NCBI RefSeq assembly: GCF_027563345.1
Contig: NZ_JAMKBK010000002.1
Length of the DNA stretch: 64,000 nucleotides
Source of the DNA: Psychrobacillus psychrodurans
GTDB taxonomy: Bacteria; Bacillota; Bacilli; Bacillales_A; Planococcaceae
Direction: 5' to 3' (one strand)
Shown here: positions 1 to 8,014 of the stretch, one piece after another
Position numbering within the stretch: the stretch's first letter is position 1
How the letters are laid out: the number at the start of each line of letters is the position of its first letter
Notes under the pieces: generated by a model
Database searches by the model: none
Told to the model about the DNA's origin: nothing
The model's input: the letters and a program-made list of their open reading frames with translations, nothing else
Program-made: the position numbers and the translations under genes

Positions 1-135
1 GTACTACGAAAGGATTCAGAGGGAGCAGAAGAAATGTTCCAGCTTATGAAAGAGAATCGAGTTCAAACGGTACATTCAAATGAACCAACTTTAGGAGATA
101 TATTTGTAAAAGTGACTGGAGGAGAATTGGTATGA
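1..135 (+). CDS. ABC transporter ATP-binding protein, C-terminal end (partial)
   Basis: The reading frame enters from the left edge and stops at TGA 133-135. It encodes about 44 residues ending in EPTLGDIFVKVTGGELV, the usual C-terminal tail of the ATPase subunit of ABC-2 type exporters (the T-L-E/G-D-I/V-F motif). The stop overlaps the ATG of the next gene as ATGA, so the two are translationally coupled and form one exporter. The Walker motifs lie outside the window, so the substrate cannot be told. Confidence 0.8.
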   Translation, partial: VLRKDSEGAEEMFQLMKENRVQTVHSNEPTLGDIFVKVTGGELV

Positions 136-839
136 CGTTTTCATGGAAGAGAGTAAATGCAATTTTTCAAAAAGACTTTAAGGATTTCTCAAGAAACTTA
201 GCAGTTTCAATCGTGGTATTCTTACCACTAATTTTAGCTGCTGTATATGGCCGTATGGGATTAGATACAATACAAGCTCATTTTATGAATATCAATATGA
301 CGTTTGCCATGGTTGGTACATACGTCCAATGTTGCTTGATAGCTGAAGAAAAAGAAAAGAACACACTACGTGGACTTATGCTATCTCCAGCCAGTACATT
401 AGAAATTCTTGGTGGAAAAAGCCTGTTATCATTTGTATTAACTATTGTTATTGCATTCTTCTGTGCATATTTATCGGAATATCGTCCAGCTAATATTGCA
501 ATCATTGCAACAGCTATTGTTATTTCATCTGTTTTCTTCATAGGTTTAGGAACTTTATTGGGCCTTATTGCAAAATCAGTTATGGAATCTTCTGTAATAG
601 TTCTTCCTGTTATTGCTGTTTTTACAATGGGATCATTTGTAACTGTTTGGATAGAGAAGTATCCAGTATTGCAGATAGTTGAATATTTGCCAAACATTCA
701 ACTAATTGACCTTGCAACAAAAGTGGAAAGTGGAGCAGGATTCGGTGATGTAATTTCAAATCTGGCTATAATTCTAATTTGGACTGTGGTCGTATATATA
801 TTAACTGTGGTTGTATATAAAAAACGAATGGTGGATTAG
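132..839 (+). CDS. ABC-2 type transporter permease
   Basis: 235 residues with six hydrophobic segments, a short charged N-terminus and a cytoplasmic EEKEKNTLRGLMLSP stretch typical of ABC-2 membrane subunits (the E-x-G/N-T-L-R-x-L-x-x-S-P signature after TM2). It is the membrane partner of the ATPase whose stop codon it overlaps by 4 nt. Such two-gene exporters move drugs, peptides or polysaccharides; nothing here shows which. A terminator hairpin follows at 916-947. Confidence 0.85.
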   Translation: MTFSWKRVNAIFQKDFKDFSRNLAVSIVVFLPLILAAVYGRMGLDTIQAHFMNINMTFAMVGTYVQCCLIAEEKEKNTLRGLMLSPASTLEILGGKSLLSFVLTIVIAFFCAYLSEYRPANIAIIATAIVISSVFFIGLGTLLGLIAKSVMESSVIVLPVIAVFTMGSFVTVWIEKYPVLQIVEYLPNIQLIDLATKVESGAGFGDVISNLAIILIWTVVVYILTVVVYKKRMVD

Positions 840-915
840 TTTTAAGTCTGATAAAGCATCAGCGAAATGTAGGGGCTTTATTGCTCCTGAATAATAAATA
901 TTTGTTTAAATATAC

Positions 916-947
916 AGAGAATGCCTTTTATAGGGCATTCTCTTTTT
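916..947 (+). terminator. Rho-independent terminator after the ABC exporter
   Basis: The arms AGAGAATGCC and GGCATTCTCT form a 10-bp stem, followed by TTTTT. It closes the ABC exporter operon before the selO-like gene. Confidence 0.85.
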
Positions 948-1050
948 GAAAGATAAGTATAAATGCTAAGGAAGCGTATCTTGACTAAGTAAGGGTATAA
1001 TAAAAATAAGTATCTAGTATTGCTTTATCAATTAAGGAAAGGAAGATTCG

Positions 1051-2520
1051 ATGACAGAAGCTAATATAAATGTAGGATGGAACTTGGAAAATACTTATAC
1101 CAATCTGCCGGAATTAATGTATACAGTTATTAACGTAAATCCTGTTAGCAACCCCAAAATTGTTGTCTTAAATGGAGAATTAGCAACTACGTTAGGACTA
1201 GATCCTAAAGCTTTAGAAAGTAGACAAGGTATTGAGGAACTGGCTGGCAATCGCACAATAGAAGGTGGGATACCTTTAGCACAGGCCTATGCTGGGCATC
1301 AATTTGGACATTTTACTATGTTAGGGGACGGTAGAGCTCTGCTGCTCGGTGAACATATTAAGCCTTCGGGAGAACTAGTTGATATCCAGTTGAAGGGTTC
1401 AGGTAGAACACCATATTCTCGTGGAGGAGATGGAAGAGCAGGACTTGGACCAATGCTTCGTGAATATATTATTAGTGAATCTATGCATGCACTTGGTATT
1501 CCAACGACTCGTAGCCTTTCTGTAGTCACTACAGGTGAGGATATTATGCGGGAAACTGTTGGACCAGGAGCTGTAATGACGCGAATAGCTTCTAGTCATT
1601 TACGTGTAGGTACTTTTCAATTTGCTGCAAAATGGGGAAGTATAAACGATTTAAAAGACTTGGCAGATTATGCAATAGAGAGACATTATCCGATACTATT
1701 GGATAAAGAAAATCGTTATCTATTATTACTCCAGGAAGTGATTGAGCATCAGGCAGCTTTAATTGCGAAATGGCAACTTGTTGGCTTTATTCATGGAGTG
1801 ATGAACACGGATAATATGACAATAAGTGGTGAAACAATCGATTATGGTCCTTGTGCTTTCATGGATACTTTTGATTCGAAAACAGTATTTAGCTCAATCG
1901 ATACTCATGGTCGGTATGCTTATGAAAATCAACCGAATATTGCCGCTTGGAATTTAGCAAGGTTGGCAGAAAGTTTATTACCACTTATTCATGAAGATGA
2001 GGAAGAAGCAGTCAAACTTGCAACAGAAAAAATAGGGGCATTTCCGGAAAAATATGAGACTTACTGGTTGACGGGAATGGGGAATAAGCTAGGTATTTTT
2101 AATATAGAAGAAGAGGACCTTTCGTTAATTGATAACTTGCTTCAACTTATGGAGAAATACAGAGCAGACTATACTAATACATTCCGATTGATGACTCTTG
2201 ATAAGTTAGAGGAAACTGTTTTGTTTGGTAAAAAAGATTTTGACCAATGGTATGAGAAGTGGCTAGCTAGAGTTGAAAAACAAGATGTGTCTAAAGAATT
2301 TATCCAGCAGCTGATGCAGAAAAGTAATCCTGCAGTCATTCCAAGAAATCATCGGGTAGAAGATGCAATTGAAGCAGCAGTGAATAATCAAGATTATAGT
2401 GTGCTAAAGAGCCTTCTTAAAGTAATTTCTAAACCATACGATTATAGTTCTGATCATATGGATTATACTTCACTACCCCCTGATACCTCAAGACCGTATA
2501 AAACGTTTTGCGGTACTTAA
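1051..2520 (+). CDS. selO: SelO/YdiU family protein adenylyltransferase (pseudokinase fold)
   Basis: 489 residues, full length for Bacillales YdiU (UPF0061). Proteins of this family carry a flipped-ATP pseudokinase fold and transfer AMP to Ser/Thr/Tyr of target proteins, in E. coli linked to redox balance. Visible motifs: the nucleotide-binding LKGSGRTPYSRGGDGRA block (about residues 112-128), the catalytic-loop equivalent HGVMNTDNM (248-256) and the DYG metal motif (264-266, the DFG equivalent). There is no C-terminal selenocysteine region, as usual for bacteria. The start has AAGGAAAGGA just upstream. The gene is single, with terminators on both sides. Confidence 0.92.
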   Translation: MTEANINVGWNLENTYTNLPELMYTVINVNPVSNPKIVVLNGELATTLGLDPKALESRQGIEELAGNRTIEGGIPLAQAYAGHQFGHFTMLGDGRALLLGEHIKPSGELVDIQLKGSGRTPYSRGGDGRAGLGPMLREYIISESMHALGIPTTRSLSVVTTGEDIMRETVGPGAVMTRIASSHLRVGTFQFAAKWGSINDLKDLADYAIERHYPILLDKENRYLLLLQEVIEHQAALIAKWQLVGFIHGVMNTDNMTISGETIDYGPCAFMDTFDSKTVFSSIDTHGRYAYENQPNIAAWNLARLAESLLPLIHEDEEEAVKLATEKIGAFPEKYETYWLTGMGNKLGIFNIEEEDLSLIDNLLQLMEKYRADYTNTFRLMTLDKLEETVLFGKKDFDQWYEKWLARVEKQDVSKEFIQQLMQKSNPAVIPRNHRVEDAIEAAVNNQDYSVLKSLLKVISKPYDYSSDHMDYTSLPPDTSRPYKTFCGT

Positions 2521-2532
2521 AAAAATTAAAAC

Positions 2533-2567
2533 AAGCCTGTAAACATTCTAAGTTTACAGGCTTTTAC
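2533..2567. terminator. Bidirectional terminator between selO and the dehydrogenase
   Basis: AAGCCTGTAAAC pairs with GTTTACAGGCTT around a short loop. T-rich sequence follows on the plus side and A-rich sequence precedes, so it can serve both convergent genes. Confidence 0.85.
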
Positions 2568-2573
2568 TAATAA

Positions 2574-3467
2574 TTAGGATAAAAAATCAGGTTTCAAATA
2601 ATTGGGGTTTGGATATTTGTAGAATCCTTCTCCAGCTTCTCTGCCAGTTTTGCCTTTATCGATATAATCTGTTTTTAAGATATTGGCCAATTTAATGAAA
2701 TGATCGTTGCCAGATTGTCCTTTTGCATTGGCAATATTGTATGCGGTATTAATTCCAACGATATCCAGAATAGCAAATGGACCTTTTGGAGAGCCCGTTG
2801 CAATCATCCAAGTTTTATCGATAGTTTCAGGATCAGCAACGTCATTTATTAATAATTGTTGTGCAGCTTCTAAAAAAGGAACTAGAAGGGAATTCAATAT
2901 ATATCCTGGCTGTTCTTTTTGTAATGGTAAAGCTACCATCCCGATAGCTTTGGCAAATTTAATCACATCATTAAAAACTTGGTTCTCTGTCCCAGGATGT
3001 TTCATAATTTCGGCTGTATTGTTCATCCAAATTTCATTGGCAAAGTGTAATGCTAGAAATTTTCCTGGTCGACCTGTTACTTCGGCAAATTGGCTAGGTA
3101 GTAATGTAGAAGAGTTAGTTGCAAAAATTGTCTTTTGTGGTGCAACTTTGCTTAAGTCCTTATAGAAATTATTTTTTATTGGTACAACTTCAGGGATTGC
3201 TTCGATTACGAGATCCGCTTCAATTACAGCTTTTTCTAAATCAGTGTGGAAAGAAATACGATTATATGCTTCGTTAATTTCTCCGTCAGTAGCTCCTAAA
3301 TCTTCTTTATAACGTAATTTTAAATTCATCATTCTATTTTTTGCATTGTCAAGAGCCTCATCATTAATATCATATACTGCAACTTGAAAACCTTTAAATG
3401 CCGTTTGAAAAGCTATTTGACTTCCCAAAACTCCACTACCGGCAACTGTAATTTGTTCGTAATTCAT
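2574..3467 (-). CDS. 3-hydroxyacyl-CoA dehydrogenase (3-hydroxybutyryl-CoA dehydrogenase-like)
   Basis: 297 residues, the usual length of the stand-alone NAD-dependent enzyme that oxidises 3-hydroxyacyl-CoA to 3-ketoacyl-CoA. The Rossmann motif VAGSGVLGSQIA lies at residues 8-19 and an acidic residue ends beta-2 (VYDIND). The ATNSSTL block and LHFANEIW (LHFxNP in classic enzymes; here N-E replaces N-P) mark the catalytic region, and the C-terminal helical domain ends in GREAGEGFYKYPNP. GAGAGGAGA precedes the ATG. No beta-oxidation genes are adjacent, so the substrate chain length is open. Confidence 0.88.
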   Translation of the reverse strand: MNYEQITVAGSGVLGSQIAFQTAFKGFQVAVYDINDEALDNAKNRMMNLKLRYKEDLGATDGEINEAYNRISFHTDLEKAVIEADLVIEAIPEVVPIKNNFYKDLSKVAPQKTIFATNSSTLLPSQFAEVTGRPGKFLALHFANEIWMNNTAEIMKHPGTENQVFNDVIKFAKAIGMVALPLQKEQPGYILNSLLVPFLEAAQQLLINDVADPETIDKTWMIATGSPKGPFAILDIVGINTAYNIANAKGQSGNDHFIKLANILKTDYIDKGKTGREAGEGFYKYPNPNYLKPDFLS

Positions 3468-3684
3468 TTACAATCTCCTCTCCAATATAAAAAGTATAAT
3501 CGTTTTACTATACCCTTTAAGCGAATGTTCAAGCAGAGTATAGCAAAATGAATATAACAAACACTATATAATTCAGAAAGGGATAATTATAGGAACTCTA
3601 ACTTGTAACATAGCTTTTTTATCTTTAAAATTAAAGAGTAATCTAGTTAGGTTCAATTTTTAGAAAAAGGAGTTTTAAAAGCGT

Positions 3685-4545
3685 ATGCAGACGAACAAAG
3701 TAGCGGATACAACCCGACGAATAATTTTGATCGTAATAGGAGCAGCTATTGCGGGTTATGCACTTGAAGCTGTATTAATACCAAACTCAGTTATTGACGG
3801 TGGGGTAACAGGCGTTAGTATCATGGGAACATATTTATTTAATATTCCTCTTGGCGTATTACTATTTGTATTAAACATTCCATTTGTATATTTAGGATAT
3901 AAACAAGTCGGTAAAACCTTTGCAATAATGAGTATTGTTGGAATAGCATCACTATCTATTTCTACAGTTTTACTGCATCATATCGAGCCAATTTTAAGTG
4001 CAAAGGATCCTTTATTAGTAGTAATATCTGGGGGAGTAATGCTAGGTGTTGGTATTGGGGTTGTCCTTCGAAACGGTGGAGCTCTTGATGGAGCAGAAGT
4101 TTTAGCAGTCCTTGTATCTCGAAAAGTACCGTTTTCAGTAGGAGATATCATTTTACTTATCAATGCGTTTATTTTTGTAGGTGCAGGTTTTATATATGGT
4201 TTAGAAAGTGCACTTTATTCAGCTACTACTTATTACATAGCTAAAATCGTAATTGATGTAATTCAAGTTGGTCTTGAAAAGTCTAAATCTGTGCGTATTG
4301 TTAGTAAACAATCTGAGAAGATTGGCTCTGCAATTCAAGATCGTTTAGGTCGTGGTGTTACATATTCAAGTGGACGTGGCGGTTTTTCAAATGAAACAAT
4401 GGATATTGTTACATGTGTAATTACTCGTATGGAAGAAAACAAATTAATGACGATTATTAAAGAATTGGACACAAGTGCTTTTGTTGTGATCACAGATGTG
4501 GCAGAAGTAAGAGGCGGTAGCTTCAAAAAACGTGATATTCACTAA
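3685..4545 (+). CDS. YitT family membrane protein (DUF161 + DUF2179)
   Basis: 286 residues: about five N-terminal membrane segments (residues 10-170, YitT_membrane) and a C-terminal soluble DUF2179 domain (about 215-275) with GRGVTYSSGRGGFS and VITDVAEVRGGSF. These are standard family signatures. The function of YitT proteins is unknown and they occur in many paralogues in Bacillales. AAAAAGGAG lies 12 nt before the ATG. The gene is single and closed by a strong hairpin. Confidence 0.9.
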   Translation: MQTNKVADTTRRIILIVIGAAIAGYALEAVLIPNSVIDGGVTGVSIMGTYLFNIPLGVLLFVLNIPFVYLGYKQVGKTFAIMSIVGIASLSISTVLLHHIEPILSAKDPLLVVISGGVMLGVGIGVVLRNGGALDGAEVLAVLVSRKVPFSVGDIILLINAFIFVGAGFIYGLESALYSATTYYIAKIVIDVIQVGLEKSKSVRIVSKQSEKIGSAIQDRLGRGVTYSSGRGGFSNETMDIVTCVITRMEENKLMTIIKELDTSAFVVITDVAEVRGGSFKKRDIH

Positions 4546-4552
4546 TACAATA

Positions 4553-4593
4553 AACCCGTTAAATGAGTAACTATCGTCATTTAACGGGTATTT
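4553..4593. terminator. Terminator after the yitT-like gene
   Basis: ACCCGTTAAATGA pairs with TCATTTAACGGGT in a perfect 13-bp stem, followed by ATTTATTATAAAAAAATTATT. It lies between two convergent genes and can act in both directions. Confidence 0.85.
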
Positions 4594-4605
4594 ATTATAA
4601 AAAAA

Positions 4606-4830
4606 TTATTTTCGTTTTTTCTTCCCAAGTTCTTTTGTAGCAGCTTTATTTTTATCTACAATCTGTTCAAATTCAACTTGTACATGGATGCCATTTTCTT
4701 CGGTTTCTTGGACACTAATCACTTTACCTTTTCGGCCTTTAATTTTTAGATTGTCTTCGACCGCAGGGATATCTCTCAATACTTGAGTTAAAACAATTAT
4801 ATTTTTCTCCATAAAATGAACAGCATACAT
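4606..4830 (-). CDS. Small conserved hypothetical protein
   Basis: About 74 residues (MYAVHFMEKNIIVLTQVLRD...), with a lysine-rich C-terminus ending KELGKKKRK. The start at 4830 is preferred because AAGGGGAA lies 8 nt upstream of it; the in-frame ATG at 4836 would leave almost no spacer. I do not recognise a named family. The middle segment (GRKGKVISVQETEENGIHVQVEFE) reads as a small beta-rich fold. It is convergent with the yitT-like gene. Confidence 0.7.
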   Translation of the reverse strand: MYAVHFMEKNIIVLTQVLRDIPAVEDNLKIKGRKGKVISVQETEENGIHVQVEFEQIVDKNKAATKELGKKKRK

Positions 4831-5075
4831 TTCCATTTCCCCTTATTTTATATTTTAGAATCTATGTATTTTATGATTATTTGAAAGATATAGAACTTCT
4901 ATAAGTTGTAAACATATTTGTATATCTATTTAAAAAGAAGAGGTGTTCAAAACAATAAACTCAAGACAGACTAGTTCAGGCTGAAATAGGCAATCATTGC
5001 AATTGTAAAGGTTAACGTGGACGCACTTTTAGATTTCTGATTTAATTTTTGTTAGGAGTTTGTAATCGAAATAAC

Positions 5076-5104
5076 TTGCAAAAAATTTAAGGACTTGTTA
5101 TTCT
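5076..5104 (+). promoter_or_regulatory. Putative sigma-A promoter of the rib leader
   Basis: TTGCAA (5076-5081), a 17-bp spacer and TATTCT (5099-5104) match a vegetative promoter and end about 20 nt before the first FMN aptamer. It is the best promoter upstream of the riboswitch array. Confidence 0.5.
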
Positions 5105-5123
5105 TAGACCAATTAAATAATTT

Positions 5124-5358
5124 ATCCTTCGGGGTCGGGTGAAAGTCCCAATCGACAGTAAGAGAGCAATCTTGAAGCCTGTGAGCCGTAAAACGCATGA
5201 TTTGGTGTGAATCCAAAGCCGACAGTTATAGTCTGGATGGGAGAAGGAATAAGTGCCTATTGTATAGGTTTTTTAGTTATACTAAAAAACGATATAAAAG
5301 GGCTTATTAAAGTACGACTTCTCTCGCATCCAATGAATTCTGGATGTGTTTTTTTATG
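5124..5358 (+). promoter_or_regulatory. FMN riboswitch, copy 1, with its own terminator
   Basis: The aptamer (5124-5250) carries the RFN hallmarks: CCTTCGGGGTCGGGTGAAAG at the start, the GCCTGTGAGCC block, GGTGTGAATCCAAAGCCGAC, and AGTCTGGATGGGAGAAGGA at the end. Downstream, CGCATCCA/TGGATGTG (5325-5348) forms an 8-bp stem before a T-run. The closing strand GGATGGGAGAAG is nearly complementary to CTTCTCTCGCATCC (5319-5332), which is the expected antiterminator; FMN binding would free the terminator. So copy 1 looks like a complete OFF switch, yet no gene lies between it and copy 2. Confidence 0.9.
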
Positions 5359-5399
5359 TCTAGTTACAACGAATAGCTCCTCATGTCGTTTCAGTCTGG

Positions 5400-5428
5400 G
5401 CAATAAAGGCAAAGGTAGCCTTTATTGC
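5400..5428 (+). terminator. Hairpin at the end of riboswitch repeat unit 1
   Basis: GCAATAAAGGC pairs perfectly with GCCTTTATTGC around a 7-nt loop. Only AATTATTA follows, so it is a weak terminator or a stabilising hairpin. The same hairpin recurs at 5803-5831. Confidence 0.55.
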
Positions 5429-5488
5429 AATTATTATCCGGTTGTCTAGGCTGGCATAGGAGCTTGCGCTTTTTTAAATTGAATAATT

Positions 5489-5613
5489 ATCCTTCGGGGT
5501 CGGGTGAAAGTCCCAATCGACAGTAAGAGAGCAATCTTGAAGCCTGTGAGCCGTAAAACGCATGATTTGGTGTGAATCCAAAGCCGACAGTTATAGTCTG
5601 GATGGGAGAAGGA
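5489..5613 (+). promoter_or_regulatory. FMN riboswitch, copy 2 (runs into the assembly gap)
   Basis: The visible aptamer is identical to copy 1 and begins 365 bp after it. The expression platform is interrupted by 100 N. After the gap, the terminator CGCATCCA/TGGATGTG reappears at 5728-5751 with its T-run. The corresponding segment of unit 1 is 62 nt long, so the true gap is probably 62 nt rather than 100. Confidence 0.85.
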
Positions 5614-5713
5614 NNNNNNNNNNNNNNNNNNNNNNNNNNNNNNNNNNNNNNNNNNNNNNNNNNNNNNNNNNNNNNNNNNNNNNNNNNNNNNNNNNNNNNN
5701 NNNNNNNNNNNNN
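5614..5713. other. Assembly gap (100 N)
   Basis: Exactly 100 unknown bases, the conventional placeholder for a gap of unknown size. It falls in a tandemly repeated region, which explains the assembly break. The number of riboswitch units in the living genome could differ from the three seen. Confidence 0.99.
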
Positions 5714-5727
5714 AGTACGACTTCTCT

Positions 5728-5831
5728 CGCATCCAATGAATTCTGGATGTGTTTTTTTATGTCTAGTTACAACGAATAGCTCCTCATGTCGTTTCAGTCT
5801 GGGCAATAAAGGCAAAGGTAGCCTTTATTGC
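5728..5831 (+). terminator. Terminator and second hairpin of riboswitch unit 2
   Basis: It repeats the unit 1 structures: CGCATCCA/TGGATGTG with T-run at 5728-5759, and GCAATAAAGGC/GCCTTTATTGC at 5803-5831. Just after it, unit 2 has TTATTATGCGGATGTC where unit 1 has TTATTATCCGGTTGTC, so the two units are not perfect copies. Confidence 0.75.
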
Positions 5832-5891
5832 AATTATTATGCGGATGTCTAGGCTGGCATAGGAGCTTGCGCTTTTTTAAATTGAATAATT

Positions 5892-6110
5892 ATCCTTCGG
5901 GGTCGGGTGAAAGTCCCAATCGACAGTAAAAGAGCAATCTTGAAGCCTGTGAGCCGTAAAAAGCATGATTTGGTGTGAATCCAAAGCCGACAGTTATAGT
6001 CTGGATGGGAGAAGGAGTAGTTCGATGCTTTTTGAGAAATATTTACAAAAGGCTTGTTTGAATCTACCTAATTTTCCTCTGTCACCTTTGTGGGCGGAGT
6101 TTTTTGTTTT
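5892..6110 (+). promoter_or_regulatory. FMN riboswitch, copy 3, directly upstream of ribE
   Basis: The aptamer (5892-6018) differs from copies 1 and 2 by two bases (GTAAAAG for GTAAGAG, AAAAAGC for AAAACGC). The expression platform is unrelated to theirs: the stem CTCTG/CGGAG (6077-6099) is followed by TTTTTTGTTTTT (6100-6111). TTTCTCCTC at 6124-6132 could also pair with the closing GGAGAAGG strand. It is expected to stop transcription of the rib genes when FMN is abundant. Confidence 0.9.
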
Positions 6111-6159
6111 TAAGAAGCTTCTGATTTCTCCTCAAAACATATTAGTAAAGGAGGATACA

Positions 6160-6795
6160 ATGTTTACAGGAATTGTAGAAGAGCAAGGTATTGTAAAAAA
6201 CATTCAAAAAAGTGCTAGCAGTATGCAACTTTCTATACAAGCTGACAGAATTTTAGAAGATATAAAATTGGGCGATAGCATTTCAGTAAATGGTGTTTGT
6301 TTAACTGTAATCACATCTTCTCAAACTGAATTTACAGTAGATGTAATGCCAGAAACATTTCATGCGACTACAACCAATTTATTAAAAAATGGTTCAGCTG
6401 TTAACCTAGAACGAGCAATGGGCGCAAATGGCCGTTTTGGTGGACATTTCGTTTCCGGACATGTCGACGGAGTAGGTACGATATTGAAGAAACGACCTAC
6501 TGCAAATGCAGTTTATATTGATATTACTGTACCAGAAGATGTAAGTCACTTTTGTATTCCCAAAGGATCTATTACCGTAGATGGTACAAGTTTAACTATT
6601 TTTGAAATAACTAAGTCGACAATAACTATTTCACTAATTCCCCATACAAACAAAGAGACAGTGTTAGGGATGAAGAAAGAGCGTGAACTAGTCAATATTG
6701 AATGTGACATGCTAGGAAAGTATATGTATCAATATGTTAAAAATAAAAAGGAATCAACTATTACACAAGATTTTCTAAAGCAGAACGGTTTTTAA
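6160..6795 (+). CDS. ribE: Riboflavin synthase, alpha subunit
   Basis: 211 residues; it converts two 6,7-dimethyl-8-ribityllumazine into riboflavin and 5-amino-6-ribitylaminouracil. It begins with the family signature MFTGIVEEQG and holds two lumazine-binding repeats, each with a NGVCLTV/DGTSLTI strand (about residues 45 and 145), plus GGHFVSGHVDG in the middle. The start at 6160 has AAAGGAGG 7 nt upstream; the same frame is open from 5965 but that part lies inside the riboswitch. It heads a ribE-ribB-ribH operon under FMN control. The usual first gene, ribD, is absent. Confidence 0.95.
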   Translation: MFTGIVEEQGIVKNIQKSASSMQLSIQADRILEDIKLGDSISVNGVCLTVITSSQTEFTVDVMPETFHATTTNLLKNGSAVNLERAMGANGRFGGHFVSGHVDGVGTILKKRPTANAVYIDITVPEDVSHFCIPKGSITVDGTSLTIFEITKSTITISLIPHTNKETVLGMKKERELVNIECDMLGKYMYQYVKNKKESTITQDFLKQNGF

Positions 6796-6807
6796 GGAGA
6801 TAATAAC

Positions 6808-7419
6808 ATGCTAAATACGATAGAAGAAGCAATAACGGATTTAAAACAAGGTAAGATCATTATTTTAATAGATGATGAAGACCGCGAGAACGAAGGGGAT
6901 TTTCTTTGCTTAGCAGAATTTGCTACACCAGAAAATATTAATTTCATGGCCAAGTATGGTCGGGGGTTGATTTGTATGCCTATTCATGAAGAAATTGCCC
7001 AGGAATTGCAATTGCATCCGATGGTTTCTAACAATACAGATTTTCATCATACTGCATTCACTGTGTCGATTGATCATGAGACGACATCAACAGGGATTAG
7101 TGCTTTCGATCGATCTAAAACAATGCTGCAAGTGATTAATCCACAAGCTAGAGCACTACAATTTAAGCGACCTGGACATGTCTTTCCTCTGATTGCAAAA
7201 CCAGGTGGTGTATTAGAAAGACGAGGACATACAGAAGCTGCCGTGGATTTTGGAATACTTTGTGCATCTTCAAAAGCTGGTGTAATTTGTGAAATTATGA
7301 ACGAAGATGGGACAATGGCACGCTTACCAGATTTACTGGAATTTGCCCAACAATTTCAAGTGAAGATTGTAACAATTGAAGAATTATCAAATTACTTAAC
7401 AAATAATAAAGTTAGCTAA
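6808..7419 (+). CDS. ribB: 3,4-dihydroxy-2-butanone 4-phosphate synthase (RibB only)
   Basis: 203 residues; it makes the four-carbon precursor of the lumazine from ribulose 5-phosphate. The acidic DDEDRENEGD motif is at about residues 21-30, followed by FMAKYGRGLICMP, TAFTVSID and GHVFPLIAKPGGVLERRGHTEA. In Bacillus the gene usually encodes a RibBA fusion of about 400 residues with GTP cyclohydrolase II; here it stops cleanly after the RibB domain and ribH follows 12 nt later. So ribA must lie elsewhere. AAGGAGATAA precedes the ATG. Confidence 0.93.
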   Translation: MLNTIEEAITDLKQGKIIILIDDEDRENEGDFLCLAEFATPENINFMAKYGRGLICMPIHEEIAQELQLHPMVSNNTDFHHTAFTVSIDHETTSTGISAFDRSKTMLQVINPQARALQFKRPGHVFPLIAKPGGVLERRGHTEAAVDFGILCASSKAGVICEIMNEDGTMARLPDLLEFAQQFQVKIVTIEELSNYLTNNKVS

Positions 7420-7431
7420 GGAGAGAATAAG

Positions 7432-7896
7432 ATGGTAAAAACAATAGAAGCAAATTTAATCGGAACAGATTTGAAAATAGGTATTGTCGTAGGGCGTTTT
7501 AATGATTTTATAAATGCAAAACTTGTTGATGGCGCAATAGATGGATTGAAACGTCACGGGGTAAAGGAAGAAAATATAGAAGTCGCATGGGTTCCAGGTG
7601 TATTTGAAGTACCGTTTATTGCAAAAAAAATGGCTGAATCACATAATTATAATGCTGTCATTGGTCTTGGAACAGTAATTCGTGGAGCTACTACACACTA
7701 TGACTATGTATGTAATGAGGCTGCAAAAGGAATCGCTCAAGTAGGTTTACAAACTGGAGTACCAGTTATTTTCGGTATTGTTACAACTGAATCCATTGAA
7801 CAGGCTATTGAACGAGCGGGTACAAAAGTAGGGAATAAAGGATACGATGCTGCTATATCAGCTATTGAGATGGCAAATCTTTTGAAGATAATGTAA
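7432..7896 (+). CDS. ribH: 6,7-dimethyl-8-ribityllumazine synthase
   Basis: 154 residues, full length. It joins the pyrimidine and the butanone phosphate; the family forms icosahedral capsids that enclose RibE in Bacillus. Signatures: GIVVGRFNDFI near residue 20, WVPGVFEVPF (about 52-61), GLGTVIRGATTHYDYVCNE (80-98, with the catalytic H) and FGIVTTESIEQA. It is the last gene of the operon, preceded by AAGGAGAGA and followed by a terminator. Confidence 0.95.
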   Translation: MVKTIEANLIGTDLKIGIVVGRFNDFINAKLVDGAIDGLKRHGVKEENIEVAWVPGVFEVPFIAKKMAESHNYNAVIGLGTVIRGATTHYDYVCNEAAKGIAQVGLQTGVPVIFGIVTTESIEQAIERAGTKVGNKGYDAAISAIEMANLLKIM

Positions 7897-7920
7897 AAAG
7901 AGCAATAATAATATAGAAAG

Positions 7921-7950
7921 CCAATGACCAACGCAACAGGTCATTGGTTG
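7921..7950 (+). terminator. Terminator of the rib operon
   Basis: CCAATGACC pairs with GGTCATTGG around AACGCAACA. The tail TTGGTTTACTTAT is only moderately T-rich. Confidence 0.7.
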
Positions 7951-8014
7951 GTTTACTTATGATTTTCCTTACAATATTTTTAAAATAGTAAGGAAAAAAT
8001 GTTAAAAATAAATT

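Noticed and set aside
278..697. 139-codon minus-strand frame opposite the ABC permease
   Set aside because: It is the shadow of a membrane protein gene on the other strand, without a ribosome site or domain.
5207..5449. Open frames across the FMN riboswitch units
   Set aside because: They run through conserved aptamer and terminator sequence and exist in each unit only because the RNA is repeated.
5965..6159. N-terminal extension of riboflavin synthase
   Set aside because: The stretch is riboswitch and terminator DNA. The true start at 6160 has AAAGGAGG and matches the family N-terminus MFTGIVEE.
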